A stretch of 64,000 bases of DNA from Rhipidocladum racemiflorum. Taxonomy: Eukaryota > Streptophyta > Magnoliopsida > Poales > Poaceae. A program made the position numbers and the translations under genes. The notes beneath the pieces are model-generated. The model ran no database searches and had not been told where the DNA came from. It saw only the letters and a program-made list of their open reading frames with translations. The DNA lies in the NCBI GenBank assembly GCA_036346355.1, contig CM070584.1:53837097-53901096 (forward strand), read 5' to 3'. This document shows positions 33,701-44,300 of this stretch, piece after piece (position 1 is the stretch's first letter; each line of letters opens with the position of its first letter).

Positions 33701-36700
33701 GCAACTTGTCGTTGTCAGGTCAGTTTATGCCATTTGCACTGGTGATTAAATAAATATAATATTTTCTTGATGTCTATACTGTTTACCTAATGTTATACCG
33801 ACTCAAAAATTTAGGCATCCAAGACTTTGTGCTATACAGTACCATATGCAGCTCAGAGTTATTCATCATTGCGCATAGCATATCACTTTTAGCAATAGTA
33901 GTTTGACAGGCAGAAACTTAACTGCTTTGTCTGAAAATAAGATATATATCATGATAAACGCCTTATTAGAAGGCAACAAAATTGGCAAGTCATATTTTAT
34001 GTCAAAATTTTCATGCTGACTGAGATTATAACTTATCTTACCAACAGATGAACCAGTAATTGAGACATTCATAGGCATATCCTTGCATGTGCACATCGTC
34101 ATTTTCATTTTAGGGTGTTATCTATCCTACCATGAATATACTTTTCTCCCCATAAACATCTTAATGGAAAATCTTGAAACTAACTTGATTTTTTCATTGT
34201 GGTCATATGCTAGTGTTTGTTACATGGAGTTGTTTATGGTATATAAAGAGAGTCAATTTTTTTTATATAAAAGATAAGCATATTTCAAGTTTCTATGAAT
34301 AATTGAGATAACAAGAGCAGCTTGAGACTCCATTTTTGCACTCTTTTCTTGCCAAAGCTATTATTGCCGTATCCAAATAAAATAACTTTTTTCAAATTCT
34401 CACATTCCAATTTCTGTTTCATACCATTTTTCTATATTTCTAATTTTTCATTGTTTGGTTTCATGTTATACTTATATCCAATATGGATAACATACAAGCA
34501 ATGAGCTATTTAATTTGAGTGTTGATGGTAGAAGAAGATTTTGTTGAGACATGCTGGAAAGGCCTTTGATGAAAATTGAAAATATGGCTTTCATACAAAA
34601 AGTGAGATAAGGGAAGCTATTGTTAAAGCTACATAAACATGCGCTGAAGGCCCTTTCATGTCTTTGTGCAGATGGTGTCTTTTGATACCTACATAGCAGC
34701 AAAGAAACAGCATTTGATTCTTCTACTTTAGACTGTACTTCCTCCATTCTTTTGTTTGACCTTTTTTTACTTTTCACGGTCTGGAGATGTGATTTTAACC
34801 GTATACTAATAAAATTATAATATTATGAAGGAGTTTTTATCGACAAATCTAATGATGTAGTTTTCATATAGCCTATCAAAATAGTTTTAAATAAATAAAT
34901 ATATATATATATATATATATATTATAGGTGGTCAAACTTTAGCACAGATCTTAGGACTTCAAATAAAAAAAAGAATTGAGGGAGTACCAACTAATGTAGT
35001 TTAACACTTCTCTGGTGAAAAAATGTAGTCTAATATTTTCATGTTGTTTGACCAGGGGATTGGACCCTTCTGCAGAATGTTATAGTTCCCATTTATATGT
35101 TATTTTCTGGGTATAACAGGCTTTTGCATCACTGTAACACCGTGTGTACATCCAACACTTAGGCACCTGTCCTTTTTTCACCTAAAAGGGTTAACCCGGA
35201 TGGTATGGATGGTTCCCCAAGGTTTATATGCAACTACAACCATCCATGTGGGATTAAAACCACCACCTCCAGGTCAAACATGGGAAAAATGGGTTGAGGA
35301 GTTACAATCATCCTCTAAACTAGTGATTTGTATACTTTTTCTTTGAGCTAAGTGATTTGCATACTTAATTGGCAACGAATTTGGCATAGGCGCATAGCAA
35401 CTGCAATCAAGATTTTGGTGAAATACTTCTGCAACTCTCTATAGCATGTTTTTTTTTTGCTTTTAACACAAGTAAATGTGATACTGATACATAAACTGAA
35501 CCTTCGAATTGAAGTGATGAAACATGGTATTGTTGTCCTCTCAGGCATAACTTATATACTAACAGACTAATAATAATAGAAACTATTCTCAATTGTATTA
35601 AATATGTCTGACTAATTAATAAATTTCTTATGATTCAGGTTGTGAGAAGTGTTGGTCCGTGGTCAGCAGGAACAACTCAAATTGAAGGAAGCATCCACAA
35701 TGCCTATTTTTCTCTCATTGAGAAAGCAGAACATTTTGTGTACATTGAGGTGATATACCCTTTCTATTTTTATTTACCTTACAATTTTAAATTATAAATG
35801 TCCAAGCTTCAACCTAATACTTGGTATTGCGAGTATTGTGGTAATATATTTGAGAATCAATTGAGCATTGACATTTCTATATGCACATAATTGCGTTACA
35901 AACTCAAATCACTAGTCTAAAGTCTAAACTTCTACTGGTGTTTGCAGAATCAATTTTTCATATCAGGTCTTTCAGGGGATGACACAATAAAAAACCGTGT
36001 TTTAGAAGCATTATACAGGCGTATCCTTAGAGCAGAAAAAGAGAAGAAGTGCTTCCGGGTTATCATCGTCATACCACTTTTACCTGGTTTTCAGGTAATG
36101 TGCTGTTGTAGCAATTATTGATGTTTGGGTGCTTTGTAGTGCCTGGTTATTTACATATTTAATTACAGGGAGGCATTGATGATGGTGGAGCTGCATCGGT
36201 GAGGGCAATTATGCACTGGCAATACCGGACTATTTGCAGAGGCTCTAATTCAATACTTCAGAATCTATATGATGTGGTTGGCTCCAAAGCACATGATTAT
36301 ATATCCTTTTATGGCCTTAGAGCACATGGCAGACTAGGTGATGGAGGTCCTGTGGTCACCAATCAGGTAAATAGGCCTCAGTTTATGAGCCATTTTCTGA
36401 GAGTATGTTACCCTCCCAGGTCATGGCTCTAGGCTAATTGTCAATTTGTTTTCTCTCTTCTTTCTTTTGCTAACAGTTTGAATTTTGCAGATATATGTAC
36501 ACAGTAAGTTGATGATCATTGACGATCGCATGACACTGATTGGCTCAGCTAACATAAATGATAGAAGCTTACTTGGATCAAGGGATTCTGAGGTATGGCT
36601 TTCTCAAGCACCATTTCTGTATGCTTCTGTAGATTTCCATGCTACTCTAATATTATTAGGTCAGATAGTGGAATGCTCTCCTAAGGTATGAAAAGCAGAT

Positions 36701-38544
36701 AAACTAATTTTCTGAATATACACATGGTTTATTACATAAAGAAGAACTAATTTTCGGAATAGAAATGTTTCTTTTGTGGAAAGTGCTTTCTTTCTTGGTC
36801 AGGTCTAAGGTGCAATTAGTTGACATTAAATGGCATGCTTGTTGGGTTAATGGATTGTTTGGGCAATATGCTCTGGTGTTTCTTGTTGACTTGACTATAT
36901 CGGGTTGTTTTTCTACCCTTTTAGATTGGTATGATTATTGAAGATAAAGAGCTTGTCAGTTCAACAATGGACAGAAGGCATTGGGAAGCTGGAAAGTTCT
37001 CTCTCAGCCTACGACTTTCTCTATGGGCAGAACACCTTGGCCTTCGTCCAGGAGAGGTTTGGACAACGTTTCACTTGGCTTAAATCACAACTTCATGCTT
37101 TAAGTTGAAAGCTATAATAATTTTTTTGGTAGTGAAATTTGGGAACGCATGACTTATAGTCTATGTTTTTGTCTTTTTTAGTTTTTCCCACTAGTTTGTG
37201 TGATATCTAAGCTGTGTTCAAATGCCAAAGTGGAAACTTCAGCCAAATTTTCTTCTGGTTTGCTCTATGGCTTCTTTTCTTCTTCTGCAGTCTGCCTATT
37301 TGTGTACTTTCTATTTGGTGTCCGTTGTTAGAGCATGTCTGATGTTTTGTTTCAACTACTGTCGCAGTGCTAAAGGAGAAAGATGCAGCTAACCTTTACT
37401 GTTCCACCTTTTTTTTTTCTGATTATGTTACATTTAACTGATTATGATACCATTTACTTGGTATTAGTTGTACGGAAACGTCTATCCTGCTATCTTGCCC
37501 AAGATGACTTCTATGTCATCAGTGGACTAGCTTGTGCAGCTGTGCCACCTGTTTTATTGTTTTGAAGGGGGGAAATGAGGAAAGTTTGTGCATTCTATGG
37601 TTGCTTTGTTGAAAATTTTGGCCTCAGGAAGGGTTGGGGGTATGTGAAAAACCTTCCATATTGTGGTCGATTCAGTCAGCCATTCTAGAAGAACATTGCA
37701 TGTAAACTTTACTTGATGAGTGATTCCATATAACTATACAAGGGAATTCTTGTGGGAAGCATTTATGTTCTTGACAGTACATAGCAGTGTTGGATGGCGC
37801 GTATGCAAAATAGAGATTTGCAAGTTTCATTCCGCTGACTATGCTTCTTTCTCACCAACAGGTTAGTCAAATTATGGATCCTGTGGATGATTCGACGTAC
37901 AAAAATATCTGGATGGCCACTGCTAAGGTCAGTAATGGAGATATGGTATCTTGACCTATAAACTAGGGGATGATTCATACTATACCATTCCAAACGTTGG
38001 CAACCACTCAAATACTACTCCAAAGATTTTTATTCAGAGAATACCACTCCAAAGATGTTTGGATTTACACATAATTTCAGCTTCGGCGCATGCTTTTACC
38101 ATTTTTGTTCTAACTGAAGAAACTGATACTGTATGGCAGGCGAACACCATGGTATACCAGTATGTGTTCTCATGCGTTCCCAATGATCACATCCACTCTA
38201 GGTTTGGAATGGAAGAGCTGTTTCCCAGTTCGCTTGCGTTTCAGTTGGAGCGTCACGTTCTCCTGTCGCTGAAATTATGTTTGGCCTCTTGCAGGGCCCA
38301 ATTTCGGCAAAGCTTTGCACACCGGAAGGAGAAAATCGGCCACACAACCATCGACCTGGGTGTTGCCCTAGAGGAACCGGAAACCCACCAGGATGCAGAC
38401 CTGGTAGGCACCGACCATATGGAGAAATTGCAGGCCGTGAGAGGCCACGTTGTTTCCTTCCCGTTGGAGTTCATGTGCCAAGAGGACTTGAGACCTTTCT
38501 TCAGCGAGAGCGAGTTTTACACGTCCCCACAAGTTTTCCATTAG
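24785..38544 (+). CDS. PLDzeta: phospholipase D, PX-PH (zeta) class
   Basis: Exons: 24785-25009, 27358-27459, 27935-28053, 28881-29022, 29141-29308, 29398-29571, 31739-31978, 32064-32180, 32464-32603, 32689-32838, 32951-33107, 33179-33718, 35639-35749, 35948-36094, 36169-36366, 36491-36592, 36925-37056, 37862-37927, 38140-38201, 38295-38544; all borders are GT/AG and phases fit. The product has 1113 residues. A PX region (about 45-215) and a PH region (about 230-345) precede two catalytic HKD motifs: H479/K481/D486 (HHEKIVIVD) and H914/K916/D921 (VHSKLMIID). The 180-residue exon 12 encodes a variable linker. The C-terminus ends FYTSPQVFH, as in plant PLD-zeta. The enzyme cleaves phosphatidylcholine to phosphatidic acid and choline at membranes; PX/PH replace the Ca2+-binding C2 domain, so it should be Ca2+-independent and phosphoinositide-directed. 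No lesion is visible. Which zeta paralogue it is cannot be told from the sequence alone. Confidence 0.95.
26130..26530. repeat. diverged tandem duplication in PLD intron 1
   Basis: About 180 bp starting CTCTGACCTGGA (26127) recurs as CTCTGATCTGGA (26331). Shared blocks are AAGCATAAATCAAT, TAATTAAACACA and the closing CATCATCGG/CATCATTGG. The copies differ by many substitutions, so the event is old. Confidence 0.6.
26533..27155. mobile_element. MITE in PLD intron 1 (623 bp, CAT duplication)
   Basis: Ends TGGGTTGTTTGGTTGGC and, in reverse complement, TGGGTTGTTTGGTTGCC, flanked on both sides by CAT (26530-26532 and 27156-27158). It is non-coding. Subterminal blocks with CAGCCTGGCT occur in both halves. 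The 3-bp duplication is compatible with PIF/Harbinger but not the usual TWA, so the superfamily is open. Confidence 0.75.
27228..27285. repeat. 29-bp tandem duplication in PLD intron 1
   Basis: TTGATGTTTATATTTCATCT followed by GTTGCATTG is present twice in direct succession about 70 bp upstream of exon 2. Confidence 0.85.
28060..28730. other. unclassified insertion-like sequence in PLD intron 3
   Basis: A G-rich stretch (28157-28330) with recurring CTCTCGGYTNTGG and GGCAAAGGGGAA-like words is unlike the AT-rich intron around it. It encodes nothing recognised and has no clear inverted ends. Confidence 0.35.
28730..28836. mobile_element. partial Stowaway-like MITE in PLD intron 3
   Basis: The block GGTCAAAGGTGTGTATTGGA, then GACCTTATCAATGTCCAAATAAC and an AGAGGTAGTAG end, aligns with the right part of the Stowaway at 14267-14526. 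The left end is not recognisable. Confidence 0.5.
29995..30191. mobile_element. two convergent tRNA-like SINE heads in PLD intron 6
   Basis: Plus strand: A-box-like TAGCATGGCGG (30001-30011) and B-box-like GGATCAAGTCC (30043-30053). Minus strand: TAGCCTGGTGG (30191-30181) and GGTTCAACTCC (30157-30147). The two heads align with each other (shared GCWRCTAGC, TGGYGGC, TGCATGC), so they are related copies in inverted orientation. Poly-A or T tails and clear duplications were not found. Confidence 0.5.
30134..31079. repeat. 473-bp tandem duplication in PLD intron 6
   Basis: Copies 30134-30606 and 30607-31079 are identical except for G at 30476 versus A at 30949. The unit contains the minus-strand tRNA-like head and an AT-rich segment with CGGTAAGGCATACCGGTCTT. 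Near identity means a very recent event or an assembly artefact. Confidence 0.93.
34738..34984. mobile_element. Stowaway-like MITE in PLD intron 12 (247 bp)
   Basis: TA at 34736-34737 and 34985-34986. Left end CTTCCTCCATTCTTTTGTTTG; right end in reverse complement CTCCCTCAATTCTTTTTTTT. A (TA)n microsatellite lies inside at 34899-34922. Confidence 0.75.

Positions 38545-38545
<1 letters not shown>

Positions 38546-38589
<44 letters not shown>
38546..38589 (+). repeat. (CT)22 microsatellite immediately after the PLD stop codon
   Basis: Twenty-two CT units begin one base after the TAG stop at 38542-38544, so the tract lies at the very start of the 3' UTR. Confidence 0.95.
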
Positions 38590-38594
<5 letters not shown>

Positions 38595-39090
38595 GCGGTA
38601 TTTTCTCCCTTTGGTAGAAGTTTCCCCATAGGATCGTAGGCTGTGCATGTTAAAGGGTTTTTACAATTGTAGATGTACACCGTTTCTTGTAAAAGATAGG
38701 AAGAGAAGGCAAATACAGAATCGGATACTTGCAAGCACAGGATACGATGCTCAACGAATGTACAGTTCGTTCGTCACAACTATGCTGTGCCAGAACTGTT
38801 ACATTGTCCAATTCATTCTCGCTCAGTGCAAAAACGTATACACGCTCCATCGGAGTTTCTCTCTCTCTCTAGTGGATATTTGGTATTTTGTACGACAATG
38901 GAGCTAGTTTTGTTTGGAACAACGACAACGAAGCTAAATGCGAAGCCAAATATATTCTCTTAGTCTTATTACTGTCAAACCCATGAGGTCAAAAGTCAAA
39001 ACAGCGCAGTAGGCTGCAAGCATACTACTACCAGATTGCCTAGTATGTTTGCAGAAGAAGAAGAGGCTAATGGGCCTATTTCAGTCTGGT
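38590..39090. other. PLD 3' UTR and downstream flank
   Basis: No coding signal. The 3' end of the transcript could not be fixed; several AT-rich words could act as poly(A) signals. A second short CT run lies at 38858-38870. Confidence 0.4.
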
Positions 39091-39092
39091 CG

Positions 39093-39203
39093 GGCCCGTT
39101 TCTTTTTAGCAGTTTGCGGCGCGCGGCCTGTTCGTTTGCTCATCGGGTTTTAGTACCACCTCGTGAAGCGGAGCGAGGAGCGCGGTTGCCGGGTCACTAT
39201 AAG
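39093..39203 (+). promoter_or_regulatory. snRNA-type promoter (MSP, USE, TATA)
   Basis: GTACCACCTCG (39153-39163) matches the plant upstream sequence element RTCCCACMTCG except for one base. TATAAG follows at 39198-39203, after 34 nt, the spacing used by RNA polymerase II snRNA promoters in plants (Pol III types use about 24). GGCCCG (39093-39098) fits the monocot-specific RGCCCR element upstream. The RNA would start near 39230; I could not match the following bases to U1, U2, U4, U5, U3 or 7SL. Confidence 0.45.
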
Positions 39204-39229
39204 ATAGGCGCGCGGACCACGGGTGGAAA

Positions 39230-39440
39230 CTTAACCCGTCCCTGCGGGGGGTGAGAGGCGGCTCGTTGATGATCGTATAGAGACTGACGTGTCGCGCCGA
39301 CACCCACGAACCGAACACGTTTTGCCAAGGTGCGCGCGATGTCCCGCTCCTACTCTTGGGCGGGCTCGCGCGCCAATTTTTGGAAGGCCCTGACCCCTCT
39401 GGGAAGCGGGGCCTACACGACAGGGCAGCCACTAACCGTT
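39230..39440 (+). ncRNA. possible unidentified small RNA downstream of USE/TATA
   Basis: The stretch is GC-rich and contains self-complementary runs (for example GGGGTCAGGGCC against GGCCCTGACCCC, CCGCTTCC against GGAAGCGG). A TGATGA and a CTGA are present at 39268-39284 but too close together for a C/D snoRNA. Identity is unknown; the call depends on the promoter. Confidence 0.2.
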
Positions 39441-39779
39441 ACAGGAAAGCCGTCTCGAGTGTGTAGAAGGTTGATTTGTTCCAAGGGACTATAGCATCAG
39501 CAGGCAGAGCGTGCAAGGTGCCTCGTTGCAATTGCATGATTCTATTAAAAGAACTAGATGCGAGGGCGTACGCTGTGGCAGCCACTCAGCGCGCGGGAAA
39601 AATTGAGCCGATTTTAGGGGGCTCGACGCTAAAACATACATTAATATATAATTTTTTAAAAAAATTTGGACGGCTCTTTACAAAATCTCAAAATAATTTT
39701 TGGAAGTTTTGATTGGTCCTTGCAAAAAAAAAAAAGACTAATATATCGCTTGTGCCGCCCGAGAATGGAAAAAGCTTGA

Positions 39780-40080
39780 GGAAAAATCATATTTTTATTT
39801 TTAGGGCTCTAGATGTAATTTCCTAATTTCTGGGATCTTGTGTAAGAAAAAAATGTTGAGATATAAAAAAGAAAAAGTTCAATTCCTGATTTTTTGGGGC
39901 GAGCTTTAGATGTAATTTTCAGTGGGCAAAATCAATTCCTTTTTTGGAGGGCCTTACTTTGTAATATGCACTTTCAGGAGTGGCTATGCCCAAAAAATGC
40001 GTGAAAAAAAAAATCAATTCTCAATTTCTTTAGGGGCCTAGATGTAATTTTAGAGTTTACAGGTGGGCTTTGCGCAAAAA
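39780..40080. repeat. diverged repeats around TAGATGTAATTTT
   Basis: Units carrying (C/T)TAGATGTAATTT occur at 39810, 39906 and 40029 with similar flanks, spaced 95-125 bp. It looks like an old tandem array or a degenerate element tail. No coding capacity. Confidence 0.45.
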
Positions 40081-40089
40081 AGCAACCCC

Positions 40090-40760
40090 GCGCAGGCACC
40101 ACACGTGCGTGAAAAATCCCACACGAGCGGAATCGAACACGCGACCTCTCCGCTCTAGAGGTGGGCGTCGTGCCGTGCCGGCCTGGCCCGGCCCGGACCC
40201 ATCGTGCTTCGGGCCGAAACCGTGCCGTGTCACGACGGCCCATCGTGCCCATCAGGCCGAAATGCGTTTACCGACTCACTTTTGACGAGCCCAAGCGGCC
40301 CATTTGGCGCTGCGTCGTCTTGCCGTCACTAAGCCCGACCCATTTTTACTATTGTGACGAACAAAGAAATAAAACAAATCACTACTACTAAACTACCTAT
40401 TTTAATTACAAAAGACACTAATCACATCAACAAAATGTCAAACATAAATGCAATGCTTGAAGATGCCACTGAATCAACAATATCCGCCAACTTTTAAGCC
40501 TTAATCCGTAATTTCGCGTTCGTGCGTGCAGTGCCAAGACGGCCCTAAACAATCGTCGTGCCGTGCGCCGCCCGTCGTGCCTGGTTCTGGGCGACGCGTC
40601 TCTGATTCGCGTGCCGGCCGCGGCTCGCCGAACTGCCGTGCTTTGCACCGTGCCATACCATCGTGCTTCGGGCCGGCCCAAAAAAGCCCGGCCCAATGCC
40701 CACCTCTACTCCGCTCACAAGGAAGCCTTTTAACCATATTGGTCGAAGGACGGAGCCAAA
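40090..40760 (-). mobile_element. tRNA-derived SINE head split by a hAT-type insertion
   Basis: On the minus strand an A-box-like TGGTTAAAAGG (40736-40726) and a B-box-like GTTCGATTCC (40138-40129) are 26 nt apart once the insertion 40156-40708 and one 8-bp duplication are removed. This is the internal promoter layout of tRNA-derived SINEs or tRNA pseudogenes. The downstream body reaches to about 40090. Confidence 0.5.
40156..40708. mobile_element. hAT-type MITE (553 bp, perfect 8-bp duplication)
   Basis: Ends TAGAGGTGGGC and, in reverse complement, TAGAGGTGGGC, perfect over 11 bases; flanks CTCCGCTC at 40148-40155 and 40709-40716. The interior carries repeated GTGCCGTGCC and GGGCCGG words and no coding frame. 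Duplication length and ends indicate hAT. Confidence 0.88.
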
Positions 40761-41349
40761 ATTATTTGAGCTACGACGGGGTGCGCAAAAGGGCGACACG
40801 AGGCGATGACGAATGGCCACGTCGGCCCAAAAATGACGTGGAGCGCAGAGGAGCCGGTAAATCTATGGGGTTATACGGAGTATATATGCACAGCAACCGC
40901 GAGCTGGATAAGCCAAATCATTGTGCGCATTTTGAACCTATGTTAATAAAATTATAGCAACAAATTTTTTATAAAAATAATTTTGAAGTTATAAATCTTG
41001 TACAGGAGCTTGCCAAATTATACAAATTAATAGTCCAAGTGACACCTAATATAACTTTGAAATTGCAAAACATTTATAAACATTTGGTTCTGAAATTTCA
41101 AAGGAACATACATTTATAAACCAAGAAAGATCCTTGTCAAAATAATAATAATAAGGCCGGAAGGAGAACATGACTGAAAAGATGTTAAATTATTAATTCT
41201 AGTTTCTTTTACATTTACACTCACAGTCCTAACTAAAATCTGTTTGGACGGATCAGGACAAGATATCTCCTGTATATTGTAACATCAGATAATGGTTAGG
41301 GACAACTAAACAGAAAGGAAACTAGTGTACACTTAAAAGGTCCTCCATA
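40717..41349. other. intergenic and lipase 3' flank
   Basis: No gene recognised. AT-rich towards the lipase stop codon, which lies at 41352-41350. The two host genes converge here. Confidence 0.4.
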
Positions 41350-44300
41350 TTACTCTACTGTAGAATCTGTACAAAAGTTGTCATCGTTGTTGGCAAACTT
41401 CTCAATCAATATTTCCATCATTTTCTTGTACATTGGCATGTAATGGTCATTGATCATGGTATTCGATAGTCGGATCTTACTGTAACGATCTCTCGGAGTC
41501 TCGTAGATTCCAACAGTGCACTCATCAGTAGCGACCGGATCATCGGGACCAGCATCTGGAGGAGGCATGGCAACCATGTGCATGATTCTACCAGGGGGGT
41601 AGAATTGCTGCCACTCCAGGCTATCTGATGAAAAGGATTGCCTGTCCTCTACATTTTTTAAGACAGCACTCTCCTCCTCCATAATTTCCTTGGCAGCAGC
41701 TGCCTCTTCCTCCCGGGTCTGTGCCTCCACTTCAGCCTGACGATCCAGATCCTTCTCGAACTCAAACCACAGCTCGCCCTCGGTAATCTCGCCTTCTGCA
41801 TGATGCTCCCTAGAGGTTTCATGTTCACTCAGAAGAGCCTCTTCTTCTGTTTCCTCATGAACTGTAACACTAGTTACAGTATACTGCAGCTCCTCCATGC
41901 CCTCGGTGCCACGATGTTCTACAACAAAGGACTCTGAATCCACTGAAGATGTAACATGGGTTTCTGCGGTCATTTCATCCTTAGGACTTGCAGCTACTAC
42001 ACCTACACCTCTACGGCGTGCACCCATGCATGACCATGAAGACAGTGCTGACCGACTTCGAGCAACAGCCTGTGCAACATTCTGTGCTTGTTTCATCACA
42101 ACCTACATGGAAATCTTTATCAGGAAGGTTGCAAACTTCCAATAACTCTTTGGGTTTGGTGGATAGAGTATTATATCTAGATATTAACTAGAGACAGAGG
42201 TATCACGTAATGGTGGAATGCACATCTTTCATGCATTGAGTATTTGAAGGGTATCCTTCGGCACTTTCAGTTGTTTAGTTGAAACAGCCATATCAAACTT
42301 CATATTGTACAACAGAGAATGCTTAACCTGACAATAGAAAACCAGTAAGGTGCAAACATCACAGGTCCTAACACATTCCCACTGAACAACAAAACATTAT
42401 GTGGTACGAAATATTAATTCATCTACATATTACAGTTTACCAGCTTTTGGTTTAAATATTTTACCTGGGTTTTGCTTGACACAGGACGTAGCAGTGCCCC
42501 AGCACCTGCGACCCTCTCTCTGGCACCAGAGAAAGATTGCAAGCGAGTTCCTAAAGCAGTAGCAGACCGATAAACAACGTTTAGGAAACGTGTCTGCTCT
42601 ATCTGATCCCTCAAATCATTCAACCATGAAGATGCTGTTACCTGGATGAGGGATAAGACAGGAGGATTAGAGCATGGTTATTAAAGTGATAAGGTGAGGC
42701 GAGGCGGCTCACCACCTTTTCACCGCCAAAGCGCTTAAGGCGCGCGGCGAGGCGACACCACACATGAAATGCCCTAGAATATTAATTAGGTAAATAATAG
42801 TATTAGTTAATAATTAGAAAGTTAATTGACGTATTTTGTTTTTACAAAAGTAAAATTTCGATTAAAATGAATAGAACTAGAAGGGGATTGCCGTTAGACC
42901 CGCAGGCAAGGTATCAGTCACTGAGATACCAGGCCCGTTGGGGTCAGGTCAGCACCTCTCGCTAGATTGCGTTCATCACTCGCCAATCGCAATTTACATG
43001 TTCAGATTGCGGGTATCTGTAGCGTTTAGAGCCAAATAGTAAACCACCGCGTAGTAACTCGGTAAAAAGGCCACACAGGTAACTAGGTAATTTTGACCAA
43101 GCCAACATAGCCTCAACCAGCCATCAAGACCAACAAGGAGTGCAGCCCCCCTAGAGCAGCTCGGCGACCATGGAAGGGACAAGAGGCCATGCCTCATTTA
43201 CAGCCAAAGCCATCATGACAGCCATCACTGCCCCCTATTTTCTCAGTTCACAAGCCAGCCAAGCAGTCGAGAGAAGCAAGGGCAGCAAGCACCATTTAAT
43301 CCCAGCCCAGCCAAGGCAACAAGCTCACAACCCCTCTCCCAATGCAGCCGAGCAACCAAGGTAGACACAACATCCACTAATTTCCTCCAGCCAAAAGCAA
43401 AAGGAGAGGAACTAAGACCAAGAACCAAGAGCAAGACCAAGAGGAGCCAGAAGGGAATCGCAAGAGGAGCCAGAAGGGAACAATAAGAGGAGCCAGAAGG
43501 AACCGCAAGCCGGAGCAAGCGGGAGAAGGCCCAGCTTAAGGCAGCTCACGACAACCTCTTCTTCCCCTTCCCCGGCAACCATCGACCACCACCATCTTCA
43601 CCACCAAGTAGGTGCCCTACCATAAGTAGCAATAGCACATCTAACTTGAGTGTTGCTTAGATGGGGTAGATCAGTTAGTCGCCATAGCCTCATTAGAAAG
43701 AAAGCACTAGGGGTTGCATAGCTTGTCCTCGGGACGTCTATTGCTCCCTGGCAATAGGAAACACGAGTATCACCGCTTTGCCATCCAAACCCAGAACTCC
43801 CTCCCCAACATTCATCATCGGCTGTTTTTGCAAAAATCAAACAAAAATGTGCAAAAGTAAATCTTGCAAATCAATCAAGAGGCATCAATTTGAGTTGCTC
43901 GGCAGTAGAGAGTGGGTTGGGTAGAGGGAAGTAGAGAAACGAGAGGAGTGGAGTTCAGCCAAGTAGAGAGCAGCAGCTGGGCTAGAGCTCGGCCGGTGAG
44001 AGAGATGAGGAGGACGTCTGGCGAGAGGAGGGAGGCTGGCGGTCCGAGCTAGTGACCGGGGGGGGGGGGGGGGGCAAGCCTTGGAGGAGCTGGGCCAGAG
44101 GCCAGCCGGAGGGGAGCAACCGGAGAGTAGAGCCGACCGGTGGGTGGGTGGAAGTTCAACAGTAGCAGAGAAGGAGGAGAGGGAGAAGATACCAAGAGTA
44201 GGAAAGGCCAGGCCAGAGAGGAGGAAAGGAAGGGTAGAGAAAAGAAAAGGAGAAGAGAAGAGAAAAGAAAAGAGGAGAAAAGAAAAGAGAAGAAAAATGA

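Noticed and set aside
39268..39284. TGATGA and CTGA as C/D snoRNA boxes
   Set aside because: Only 11 nt lie between them and no second box pair at a proper distance was found.
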